DNA of 5,838 nucleotides from Paracoccaceae bacterium (GTDB taxonomy: Bacteria > Pseudomonadota > Alphaproteobacteria > Rhodobacterales > Rhodobacteraceae): positions 54,729-60,566 of the forward strand of contig NVSA01000002.1 of NCBI GenBank assembly GCA_002401045.1, read 5' to 3'. How positions within the stretch are numbered: position 1 is the stretch's first letter; every line of letters begins with the position of its first letter. Position numbers and translations under genes: made by a program. Below the pieces are notes generated by a model. That model did not search any database and was not told the origin of the DNA. It saw nothing but the letters and a program-made list of their open reading frames with translations. Below are positions 1-5,838 of the stretch, one piece after another.

Positions 1-1449
1 GGTTCTGAAATCAAATCCCATGCTGTCGTATTGACGACGGGAACATTTTTACGCGGCGTTATCCATATTGGCGATGTTTCACGCCCGGGTGGCCGTATGG
101 GGGATAAGCCAGCTATTCCACTTGCAGAGCGGCTTGATGGTTTTGGCTTGCCAATGGGACGGCTGAAAACAGGAACGCCGCCACGTTTGGACGGGCGGAC
201 GATTAATTGGGACGGTTTAGACCGCCAAGCGGCAGATGATACGCCTAGTTTGTTTTCGTTTATGCATAAGAAGGCATTTGCCAAGCAAGTTTCTTGTGGA
301 ATCACGCATACAAATGAGCGAACTCATGAAATTATCGAAAAAAACCTAGAAAAATCAGCAATGTATGGTGGGCATATTGAGGGCGTCGGCCCGCGCTATT
401 GCCCGTCCATTGAAGATAAGGTTGTACGCTTCGCTGATAAAACATCGCACCAAATATTTTTAGAACCAGAGGGTTTGAATGATCATACGATTTATCCCAA
501 CGGGATTTCCACGTCTTTGCCAGAAGATGTGCAGCGGGAATATGTGACGTCTATTGTCGGGTTGGAAAATGTAAAAATACTTCAGCCTGGCTACGCAATT
601 GAATATGATTACATTGATCCTCGGGCTTTGCGGCATACTCTGGAATTACAAGATGTTGCAGGCTTATATTTGGCTGGGCAGATTAATGGCACGACGGGTT
701 ATGAAGAGGCCGCCGCTCAGGGGTTGGTCGCTGGATTAAACGCGGCGCTTTCTGCAAAGGGTAAAGACCCTGTTATTTTTGACCGAGCAGAAGCATATAT
801 TGGCGTTATGGTTGATGATCTAACGACGCGCGGCGTTTCAGAGCCGTATCGTATGTTTACCTCACGCGCGGAATACCGTTTGTCATTGCGTGCTGATAAC
901 GCGGATCAAAGGTTAACACCTAAGGGCATTGAGTGTGGTTTGGTGCATGAGGCACGGAAAGCCGTATTTCTAGATAAAATGAACAACTTGTCCTTGGCTC
1001 GATCCAAATTGAAAGGTTTGAGTTTGACACCAAATGAGGCCGAAAAGCATGGGCTTAAGGTTAATAAAGACGGCGTTCGGAGAAATGTTGTAGACTTGCT
1101 TGCGCATCAGGATATAGATTTAAAAGTTCTTTCAGGTATTTGGCCTGAGATACGTGATATTGATGCGGATATCGCACAACAGGTAGAGCGCGACGCTCTT
1201 TATGCAAAGTATATTGATCGTCAACAGTCAGCCGTTGATGCTATGCGAAGAGATGAGGGGCTGATTATTCCCGGGGACTTTGAGTATTCAAATATTTCAG
1301 GCCTTTCTAATGAATTACAACAGAAATTGATGAAAACCCGCCCTGAAACGCTGGGGCAAGCTGCGAGGGTTGAGGGGATGACGCCTGCGGCATTAACATT
1401 ATTACTGGGCAAAATCCGCTCGCAACAACCAAGAAAAAAGCATGAATGA
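1..1449 (+). CDS. mnmG: tRNA uridine-5-carboxymethylaminomethyl modification enzyme MnmG (GidA), 5'-truncated by window edge
   Basis: FAD-dependent partner of the GTPase MnmE; together they install the (carboxymethyl)aminomethyl group on U34 of certain tRNAs in the cytoplasm. The frame is open from base 1, giving 482 visible codons. The family is about 620-630 residues, so roughly 140 N-terminal residues, including the FAD-binding GxGxxG and the first catalytic Cys, lie off the left edge. Visible signatures, counted from window codon 1: GTFLRGVIHIG near the start; QVSCGITHTNERTH with the second conserved Cys at codon 99 (equivalent to E. coli Cys277); GPRYCPSIEDK around 130-140; PNGISTSLP; AGQINGTTGYEEAAAQ at 225-240; EPYRMFTSRAEYRL from 281. 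The C-terminal helical tRNA/MnmE-binding domain ends in the typical GLSNELQQKL and MTPAALTLLLGKI stretches. The TTG at 31 is an internal Leu codon, not the start. The stop overlaps the rsmG start by 8 nt. Identification is very secure. Confidence 0.98.
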   Translation, partial: GSEIKSHAVVLTTGTFLRGVIHIGDVSRPGGRMGDKPAIPLAERLDGFGLPMGRLKTGTPPRLDGRTINWDGLDRQAADDTPSLFSFMHKKAFAKQVSCGITHTNERTHEIIEKNLEKSAMYGGHIEGVGPRYCPSIEDKVVRFADKTSHQIFLEPEGLNDHTIYPNGISTSLPEDVQREYVTSIVGLENVKILQPGYAIEYDYIDPRALRHTLELQDVAGLYLAGQINGTTGYEEAAAQGLVAGLNAALSAKGKDPVIFDRAEAYIGVMVDDLTTRGVSEPYRMFTSRAEYRLSLRADNADQRLTPKGIECGLVHEARKAVFLDKMNNLSLARSKLKGLSLTPNEAEKHGLKVNKDGVRRNVVDLLAHQDIDLKVLSGIWPEIRDIDADIAQQVERDALYAKYIDRQQSAVDAMRRDEGLIIPGDFEYSNISGLSNELQQKLMKTRPETLGQAARVEGMTPAALTLLLGKIRSQQPRKKHE

Positions 1450-2083
1450 TATAGAAACAGTTAAACAGACGCTGACTGAGGAATACGATGTTTCACGTGA
1501 AACATTGTCTGATCTTGAGCGGCTTGTTGAATTATTGGTTAAGTGGAATAAGGCTATTAATTTGGTGGGTAAGTCGACTTTAGATCAGGTCTGGAGCCGA
1601 CATATCTTGGATTCAGCACAGATCTGGTCTCAAAGGCCTGCTGATTTACGAACTTGGGTTGATCTTGGTTCTGGTGGGGGCTTTCCTGCGCTGGTTTTAG
1701 CCATTTTAGCTAAGAAAGACGCGCCAAACGCCGTTTTCCATATGATTGAAAGCGATGTGCGGAAGTGCAGTTTTCTGCGCACTGTTTCACGTGAAACATT
1801 TTCAAAGACAGAAATACACGCCGTTAGGATTGAAAGTGCTCCTGATATACAGGCAGATGTTGTTTCTGCGCGCGCCTTAGCCTCGGTGGATCAGCTTTTG
1901 TCATATTCTGAAAAGTTTCTGGGGATAAGTGGGTTTTGTTTGTTTCTGAAGGGACAAGGCTGTGTTACTGAAGTTGAAAATGCCCAAGAAAGCTGGAAGT
2001 TTGAGTTTTCTACAACGCAAAGCCTGACGGATTTATCTGCGCAGGTGTTAAAAGTCTGGAATATTGCACGTGCCAACGATTAA
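1442..2083 (+). CDS. rsmG: 16S rRNA (guanine-527-N7)-methyltransferase RsmG (GidB)
   Basis: SAM-dependent enzyme methylating N7 of G527 in the 530 loop of 16S rRNA; loss of the family member in other bacteria gives low-level streptomycin resistance. The product is 213 aa, close to the 207 aa of E. coli. Visible motifs: WNKAINLVGKSTLDQVWSRHILDS (residues about 35-58), the SAM-binding glycine loop VDLGSGGGFPA (73-83), acidic motif II MIESDVRK (101-108), SARALAS (about 141-147) and LFLKGQG. The ATG overlaps the mnmG stop in the form ATGAATGA and has only a weak purine-rich stretch upstream, so coupled translation is likely. The gene is unusual as DNA: it carries two perfect parS sites, each read in the same frame and encoding VSRET (residues 17-21 and 115-119). 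Its last 14 nt also contain the parA start. Confidence 0.97.
   Translation: MNDIETVKQTLTEEYDVSRETLSDLERLVELLVKWNKAINLVGKSTLDQVWSRHILDSAQIWSQRPADLRTWVDLGSGGGFPALVLAILAKKDAPNAVFHMIESDVRKCSFLRTVSRETFSKTEIHAVRIESAPDIQADVVSARALASVDQLLSYSEKFLGISGFCLFLKGQGCVTEVENAQESWKFEFSTTQSLTDLSAQVLKVWNIARAND
1489..1504. other. parS: parS centromere site 1 (ParB-binding palindrome)
   Basis: The sequence TGTTTCACGTGAAACA is the perfect 16-bp parS consensus bound by chromosomal ParB (Spo0J family). With one flanking base on each side (1488-1505) the palindrome extends to 18 bp. It lies in codons 16-21 of rsmG and encodes VSRET, about 570 bp upstream of the parA start and 1.4 kb upstream of parB. ParB would load here as a CTP-dependent clamp and spread along the DNA. 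ParB binding is inferred from the exact match and the adjacent parAB genes. Confidence 0.95.
1783..1798. other. parS: parS centromere site 2 (ParB-binding palindrome)
   Basis: A second perfect copy of TGTTTCACGTGAAACA lies in rsmG, here without extended symmetry (flanks C and T). It encodes VSRET at residues 115-119, just after the SAM-binding acidic motif. It starts exactly 294 bp (98 codons) after site 1 and is about 270 bp upstream of the parA start. Two perfect copies of a 16-mer in one 642-bp gene beside parAB cannot reasonably be chance. Confidence 0.95.
2056..2072 (+). promoter_or_regulatory. weak Shine-Dalgarno and GTG start of parA
   Basis: An in-frame stop at 2049-2051 limits the parA start to TTG at 2064 or GTG at 2070. 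The next in-frame ATG lies beyond the Walker A motif. The only SD-like bases are CTGGA at 2056-2060, which are 9 nt before the GTG but only 3 nt before the TTG, so GTG is preferred. The signal is weak, and translation probably depends on ribosomes finishing rsmG, whose stop is at 2081-2083. Confidence 0.55.
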
Positions 2084-2912
2084 TCATAACCGACCCTTTC
2101 CTAAGGTCATTTCTATTGCAAATCAAAAGGGGGGCGTGGGTAAAACGACGACGGCGATTAATTTGGGCGCTTCTCTCGCTTTGATGGGAAGAAAGGTCTT
2201 GATTGTTGACTTTGACCCCCAAGGCAATGCGTCTACGGGATTGGGTATTGATGCAAAAAGCCGTACCATTACAATGTACGATGTTTTGATCGACCTTGTT
2301 CCACTGCAAGACTGTATTGTTAAAACGGGAATAGAAAACTTATTTATTGCTCCTGCAAAAACAGAGCTAAGTTCTGCTGATATTGAGCTTTTTGATGATA
2401 AGCGGCGTGTTTTGCGCTTGAGAAGTGCTATTGAAGATGCATTTTCAAGCAATAACTCTTTAGATTATATTATCATTGACTGTCCGCCATCTTTGAACCT
2501 GCTGACTTTGAACGCGCTTGCCGCGAGTGATTCAGTTGTTGTGCCGCTACAGTGTGAGTTTTTTGCCCTTGAAGGCCTATCACAGCTTATGTTGACGGTT
2601 CGCGAAGTTCGCGACGGTATAAATTCAAAGTTGGTGTTTGAGGGTATTGTGCTGACAATGCACGATAAACGTAATAATCTGTCGGGGCAGGTTGAGCAGG
2701 ATGTACGTGATAATCTTGGCGCTTTGGTCTATGAAACGATTGTGCCTAGAAATGTTCGGTTAAGCGAGGCGCCATCCTTTGGCTTGCCTGGTATTATCTA
2801 TGATAAGTCTAGTCGTGGCAGTATTGCATACCGTAGGCTAGCCGCAGAATTTATTCGACGTGAAGACAATAAAAAACTATCTAAACCATTGGAATTAAAA
2901 GAAAATGAGTAA
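2070..2912 (+). CDS. parA: chromosome partitioning ATPase ParA (Soj)
   Basis: Deviant Walker-type ATPase that binds nucleoid DNA as an ATP dimer and drives segregation of ParB-parS complexes. From the preferred GTG start the protein is 280 aa, a normal length for a chromosomal Soj-type ParA lacking the long N-terminal domain of many plasmid ParAs. Motifs: deviant Walker A KGGVGKTT (residues 20-27) with the signature Lys, Walker A' VLIVDFDPQGN (about 43-53), Walker B YIIIDCPPS (about 133-141), then VVVPLQCEFFALEGL and the C-terminal PRNVRLSEAPSFG...RGSIAYRRLAAEF typical of the family. The start overlaps the rsmG end by 14 nt and the stop overlaps the parB start by 8 nt. A TTG at 2064 would add two residues. 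No intrinsic terminator separates it from its neighbours, so it is probably expressed with rsmG and parB. Confidence 0.97.
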   Translation: MPTINHNRPFPKVISIANQKGGVGKTTTAINLGASLALMGRKVLIVDFDPQGNASTGLGIDAKSRTITMYDVLIDLVPLQDCIVKTGIENLFIAPAKTELSSADIELFDDKRRVLRLRSAIEDAFSSNNSLDYIIIDCPPSLNLLTLNALAASDSVVVPLQCEFFALEGLSQLMLTVREVRDGINSKLVFEGIVLTMHDKRNNLSGQVEQDVRDNLGALVYETIVPRNVRLSEAPSFGLPGIIYDKSSRGSIAYRRLAAEFIRREDNKKLSKPLELKENE

Positions 2913-3831
2913 AAAGCCAGAAAAAAGAGGACTAGGTCGCGGGTTGTCAGCTTTGATGGCTGATATTGATGCGGATCCCGTGATGATGCGGTCTAATGTT
3001 GCGGATACATCTGCACGCGGATTGGATGCGCTGCCGATTGAAAAGGTTAACGCCAATCGAAAACAGCCACGGACAGATTTTAACAGTGATGATCTGGATG
3101 ATCTTGCGGCTTCAATTTCGGAAAAGGGTATTTTGCAGCCAATTATTGTACGTAAAGACCCTAATAATGCCGATGAATACCAGATTATCGCTGGGGAACG
3201 CCGTTGGCGCGCCGCGCAGATTGCTAAGCTGCATGAAGTCCCTGTTATCATTCGAGAAATGGATGATCGTGAGGTTTTAGAAGTTGCGATTATTGAAAAT
3301 GTTCAACGTACTGATTTGAATCCTGTAGAAGAAGCCTTGGGCTTTAAACAGTTGATGGACGCCTTTGGTCACACACAAGAAAAACTTGCAACTGCGCTTG
3401 GGAAAAGTCGTAGTCATATTGCAAATATTTTGCGTTTATTGCAGTTGCCAGAGGCCGTTCTTAACTTGTTGCGTGCTGGCGAGCTTTCGTCAGGACATGC
3501 ACGGGCTTTGATTACAGCAGATGACCCGTTTAAATTGGCTGCGATTGTTGTCGCTAAGGGGTTGTCTGTGCGTGATACAGAACGCTTGGTGAAAAAAGAA
3601 AGTTTAAGTGATGTTTCTGTAAAACTTACCGCAAAACGTCGGCCCGTTGAAAAAGATGCAGATACAATTTCATTGGAAAATGATCTTACGGCGAACCTTG
3701 AGCTGAAGGTTACGATTGATCATGTTGAAGAAACCGGCGCGGGGAGTGTGACGTTATCTTATAAAACGCTGGAGCAGCTTGATGCGTTGTGCCAGCTTTT
3801 ATCTTCTACGCCTCTGGGCGGCTCCAAATAA
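2905..3831 (+). CDS. parB: chromosome partitioning protein ParB (Spo0J), parS-binding CTPase
   Basis: Binds parS, hydrolyses CTP while sliding as a clamp, and stimulates ParA. The product is 308 aa, typical for alphaproteobacteria. Domains: N-terminal ParA-stimulating peptide RGLGRGLSALM (residues 8-18); ParB/Srx-like CTP-binding domain from about 43, with ILQPIIVR (76-83), GERRWRAA (97-104) and ENVQRTDLNP (131-140) matching the three CTP-contacting boxes; a helix-turn-helix at about 156-183 (TQEKLATALGKSRSHIANIL) that should read parS; the SSGHARAL region; a charged linker; and a C-terminal dimerisation domain from about 266. The ATG overlaps the parA stop as ATGAGTAA, with only a weak SD, consistent with coupling. 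Two perfect parS sites lie upstream in rsmG. Its 3' end overlaps the convergent DUF454 gene by 26 bp. Confidence 0.98.
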   Translation: MSKKPEKRGLGRGLSALMADIDADPVMMRSNVADTSARGLDALPIEKVNANRKQPRTDFNSDDLDDLAASISEKGILQPIIVRKDPNNADEYQIIAGERRWRAAQIAKLHEVPVIIREMDDREVLEVAIIENVQRTDLNPVEEALGFKQLMDAFGHTQEKLATALGKSRSHIANILRLLQLPEAVLNLLRAGELSSGHARALITADDPFKLAAIVVAKGLSVRDTERLVKKESLSDVSVKLTAKRRPVEKDADTISLENDLTANLELKVTIDHVEETGAGSVTLSYKTLEQLDALCQLLSSTPLGGSK

Positions 3832-4159
3832 ACGTTAAAACACAGCATAAAACTAAGGCTTGGGCTATGAGAGCCCAAGCCGGTACGCCTATGACAAGTG
3901 ACAGAATGAACGCGGATGCAATACATAGTGTTGCGATGCGTTTTACCGATTTTCGTATGGCACCATTGCTTTCCCAGTCGCGTATGGGTGAGCCAAAGGC
4001 AGGGTGATTTAGCAACCATTGATGTGCTTTATCCGATGATTTTGCAAAACAAAGTGCAGCTAATAATAAAAATGGAACTGTCGGTAGTAGGGGTAGTATA
4101 ATGCCGATTGCGCCGAGTATTAGGGCAAATGATCCTGCGATAAACCAAAGACTGCGCAT
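3806..4159 (-). CDS. DUF454 (YbaN-like) small inner-membrane protein
   Basis: The product is 117 aa and matches the DUF454/YbaN family (E. coli YbaN is about 125 aa), whose biochemical function is not established. The family pattern is clear: GAIGIILPLLPTVPFLLLAALCFAKSS (residues 16-42), then HQWLLNHPAFGSPIRDWESNGAI (46-68) and a Lys-rich stretch before the second hydrophobic half. Hydrophobic segments at about 4-22, 24-40, 75-91 and 93-111 suggest up to four membrane passes, with the conserved HP-FG-W loop between the pairs. The start is supported by AAGGA six nt upstream. The gene begins 9 bp after hemW and is probably co-transcribed with it. Its stop lies inside parB on the opposite strand, with a 26-bp tail-to-tail overlap. 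Family assignment is firm; no function is claimed. Confidence 0.92.
   Translation of the reverse strand: MRSLWFIAGSFALILGAIGIILPLLPTVPFLLLAALCFAKSSDKAHQWLLNHPAFGSPIRDWESNGAIRKSVKRIATLCIASAFILSLVIGVPAWALIAQALVLCCVLTFIWSRPEA
3857..3881. terminator. perfect 10-bp inverted repeat after parB; possible parAB terminator or 3'-end hairpin
   Basis: GGCTTGGGCT (3857-3866), loop ATGAG, then AGCCCAAGCC (3872-3881): a perfect 10-bp stem with 7 G/C pairs and a 5-nt loop, starting 25 nt after the parB stop. On the plus strand it is not followed by a T-run, so it is not a classical intrinsic terminator for parB. On the minus strand it is followed by the T-rich TTAGTTTTAT, but there it lies within the DUF454 coding sequence (residues 93-101). 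The structure is directly visible. Its role as terminator, Rho-stop boundary or mRNA-protecting hairpin is inference. Confidence 0.5.
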
Positions 4160-4164
4160 ATGTT

Positions 4165-4170
4165 TTCCTT
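4165..4170 (-). promoter_or_regulatory. Shine-Dalgarno of the DUF454 gene, overlapping the hemW stop
   Basis: On the minus strand AAGGAA precedes the DUF454 ATG, with 6 nt between AAGGA and ATG. The hemW stop TAA (4171-4169) shares its last two bases with this SD, giving TAAGGA. A ribosome terminating on hemW therefore sits on the next gene's ribosome-binding site, which suggests coupled translation. This is the strongest SD in the window. Confidence 0.75.
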
Positions 4171-5326
4171 AAGTTAAAAGCTTTTCAATGATTGCATTTA
4201 AGATAATGCGTCCCGTCGGTGTGGCAATGAGTTTTTCACTGTTATGTGTGACAAAACTACCATCGACTAATTCTTGTATAATTTCAGCGTTTAAGCTGCG
4301 GCCTGACAGTTGGGTGAATCGGTTAAGGTCTGTGCCCTCTGACAGGCGCAGAGACATCATTAGATATTCATCGGCTTGGTCGGATTTAGGGATGGGGTCT
4401 GAAAGGCTGAAAGCTTTGCCAGATTTTTGAACCCCTGTTAGCCAATCACTTGGGGCGAGGGGCGTTGTTGTTGCGCGCTTTTGACCGTTAAGGGTCAGGC
4501 GACCGTGGGCACCTGGGCCGATGCCAACATAGTCGCCATAGCGCCAATAAATAAGGTTATGCTTTGAGGCAAAGCCTTGTCTTGCGTGGTTTGAAATTTC
4601 ATATCCGACCAATCCTGCGGCTTCACATTCTGATTGGGTGTGGGCATACATGTCAGCGCCTAAATCATCGCTGGGCAGGCCGCGCAGTTTTCCACGATTA
4701 TATAGCTCACCAAAGCGGGTGTTGGGTTCTATCGTTAGCTGATACAGAGATACGTGATCTAAATTATAGCTAAGTATTTGATTTAATTCAGTTTTCCAGT
4801 CTTTTAAGGATTGGTGCTGACGCCCATATATGACGTCAAAGCTGGTTCTATCAAAGGTATTACGTGCAACTTCAAAGGCTTGGCTAGCTTCTTTAGCGCT
4901 GTGTGTACGACCCAATAGCTTTAGATCCGTATCATTCAATGCCTGCATGCCCATAGAGACGCGGTTGACGCCTGCTATTTGAAAATCTTGAAATTTGCCC
5001 GCTTCTATGGATGACGGGTTTGCTTCTAGGGTGACTTCCAAATCGTTTGCGATGTTCCAGTGCTTATGGGCTGCATCAATGATTGCGGCAACTGTTTCTG
5101 GCTGCATTAGGCTGGGGGTGCCACCGCCAAAGAATATTGAATTTAAAGTGCGGCCTTGGGTTAATTCTGCGGTAGCGGCGAGTTCTGCAAGTAGGGCGTC
5201 ACGCCATGCCGCATGGTCAATGGTTTGGCTGACATGAGAATTAAAGTCGCAATAGGGGCATTTGGATTGGCAGAATGGCCAGTGGACGTAGAGGCCAAAG
5301 CCAGCGTTTTGCCAGTCTTCAATCAT
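4169..5326 (-). CDS. hemW: radical SAM heme chaperone HemW (HemN-like)
   Basis: HemW binds heme and an Fe4S4 cluster and delivers heme to target proteins; such genes are often mislabelled oxygen-independent coproporphyrinogen III oxidase. The product is 385 aa, close to the usual 375-390. Motifs from the ATG at 5326: YVHWPFC then CQSKCPYC, the radical-SAM CX3CX2C (Cys19, 23, 26); FFGGGTPS (65-72); EANPSS; GVNRVSMGMQ (119-128); LGRTHS; GYEISNHAR (241-249); HNLIYWR (256-262) and GIGPGAHGR (268-276), followed by a C-terminal HemN_C winged-helix-like region from about 310. The short N-terminus and CPYCDF cluster motif favour HemW over true HemN. A TTG at 5329 is directly upstream and has slightly better SD spacing. 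ATG is chosen because it gives the same 8-nt overlap (ATGATTGA) with rdgB as seen at two other junctions here. Confidence 0.95.
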   Translation of the reverse strand: MIEDWQNAGFGLYVHWPFCQSKCPYCDFNSHVSQTIDHAAWRDALLAELAATAELTQGRTLNSIFFGGGTPSLMQPETVAAIIDAAHKHWNIANDLEVTLEANPSSIEAGKFQDFQIAGVNRVSMGMQALNDTDLKLLGRTHSAKEASQAFEVARNTFDRTSFDVIYGRQHQSLKDWKTELNQILSYNLDHVSLYQLTIEPNTRFGELYNRGKLRGLPSDDLGADMYAHTQSECEAAGLVGYEISNHARQGFASKHNLIYWRYGDYVGIGPGAHGRLTLNGQKRATTTPLAPSDWLTGVQKSGKAFSLSDPIPKSDQADEYLMMSLRLSEGTDLNRFTQLSGRSLNAEIIQELVDGSFVTHNSEKLIATPTGRIILNAIIEKLLT

Positions 5327-5838
5327 CAAAACAGGTACTCTTTAGTTGTGCGAAGGCGTCGGCGCGGTGGCTCATCGCGTGTTTTATCGCAGGGTCTAAT
5401 TCGCCAAAGGATTGGGTTTTGCCTGTTGGGGTAAAGATAGCATCATAGCCAAATCCGTTTTGACCTGTGGCGGGCCAATTGATTGTACCGTCAACGGTTC
5501 CGCGAAAAACGGCATCTGTGCCGTCAGGCCAAGCGATGCATAAAACGCAAACGAAACGGGCGGTATAGGGCGCTTGTTTTTTGCTTGCTTGTAATTTGTC
5601 CCAAACGGTTTGCATGGCCATATCAAAGTCGCGGCCTTGGGGTGTTTCTGCCCAATCGGCGGAATAAACGCCGGGGGCACCGTCTAGGGCGTCAATTTCT
5701 AACCCGCTATCATCTGATAATGCGGGCAGGCCTGTTTCTTTGGCAGAAAAATGTGCCTTGATACGAGCATTGCCTTCAAAGGTTGTCTCGGTTTCTTCGG
5801 GGGCTTCTAAATCATACTCGCCTGCTGATTTTACAGTT
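5319..5838 (-). CDS. rdgB: XTP/dITP diphosphatase RdgB (HAM1 family), N-terminus beyond window edge
   Basis: Hydrolyses non-canonical purine nucleoside triphosphates (dITP, XTP, ITP) to monophosphate plus pyrophosphate, cleansing the nucleotide pool. The minus-strand frame is open from 5837 to the stop at 5321-5319, giving 172 visible residues of a protein usually about 195-205 aa. Some 30 N-terminal residues with the TxN-K substrate motif are therefore missing. Visible, counted from 5837: ETTFEGNARIKAH (about 17-29), the catalytic DDSG (42-45) followed by LEIDALDGAPGVYSADWA, the RF-CVL strand, GQNGFGYDAIF (about 125-135) and the C-terminal SHRADAF (156-162) that contacts the base. The ADWAETPQGRDF segment is typical of alphaproteobacterial members. 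A Met codon at 5621 is internal, since coding similarity continues well upstream of it. The stop overlaps the hemW ATG by 8 nt, consistent with an rdgB-hemW-DUF454 operon. Confidence 0.96.
   Translation of the reverse strand, partial: TVKSAGEYDLEAPEETETTFEGNARIKAHFSAKETGLPALSDDSGLEIDALDGAPGVYSADWAETPQGRDFDMAMQTVWDKLQASKKQAPYTARFVCVLCIAWPDGTDAVFRGTVDGTINWPATGQNGFGYDAIFTPTGKTQSFGELDPAIKHAMSHRADAFAQLKSTCFDD

Noticed and set aside
2010..2452. Minus-strand open frames across rsmG/parA
   Set aside because: They lie opposite strong coding sequence with ParA motifs, have low-complexity or Cys/Ser-rich translations, and show no family signature.
2895..3251. 118-codon minus-strand open frame opposite the parB 5' half
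   Set aside because: Sense-strand ParB domains are intact there; the antisense product is Ser/Arg-rich with no recognisable fold or SD.
3809..3820. Small inverted repeat CGCC-TCTG-GGCG at the parB 3' end as a terminator
   Set aside because: The stem is only 4 bp with no T-tract on either strand.
5396..5680. Open frames antisense or out of frame over rdgB, including a 94-codon minus-strand frame and a 92-codon plus-strand frame at 5483-5761
   Set aside because: The RdgB frame carries DDSG, GFGYD and SHRADAF continuously from 5837 to 5319. The others have no recognisable domain and are shadows.
1..5838. Replication origin (DnaA boxes)
   Set aside because: Scanning by eye found no TTATCCACA or close match, and there is no AT-rich intergenic space. 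Proximity to the origin is inferred only from parS/parAB.
1..5838. Novel defence, mobile or biosynthetic system
   Set aside because: All seven genes belong to well-known conserved families in a familiar order, with no foreign composition, integrase, transposase or repeats.

Overview
The window is a compact housekeeping segment of an alphaproteobacterial chromosome, most likely from a low-GC member of the Rhodobacterales. That assignment rests on the gene order mnmG-rsmG-parA-parB facing rdgB-hemW-DUF454, and on the close fit of the RdgB, HemW and MnmG motifs to that order. It is made from memory of the families, not from a search. Base composition by eye is near the mid-40s percent GC.

Plus strand, positions 1-3831, carries four genes read in one direction without intergenic space. 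The 3' two-thirds or more of mnmG (tRNA wobble-uridine modification) runs off the left edge. It is followed by rsmG (16S rRNA m7G methyltransferase), parA (segregation ATPase) and parB (parS-binding CTPase). Two perfect 16-bp palindromic parS centromere sites lie inside the rsmG coding sequence, so the DNA target of ParB is embedded just upstream of parAB. This arrangement is typical of origin-proximal partition loci.

Minus strand, positions 5838-3806, carries rdgB (XTP/dITP diphosphatase, N-terminus off the right edge), hemW (radical-SAM heme chaperone) and a small DUF454/YbaN-type inner-membrane protein, again tightly packed. The two transcription units converge, and parB and the DUF454 gene overlap tail to tail by 26 bp. 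A perfect 10-bp-stem hairpin sits just beyond parB, inside the DUF454 coding region.

Coding density is extreme: the only non-coding bases are the 9 bp between hemW and the DUF454 gene. Three junctions (mnmG/rsmG, parA/parB, rdgB/hemW) share the same 8-nt ATG-to-stop overlap, which suggests translational coupling. I see no mobile element, RNA gene, CRISPR array or origin motif, and no evidence of an undescribed system. The most notable items are the coding-embedded parS pair, the convergent-overlap hairpin and the non-ATG start of parA nested in rsmG.
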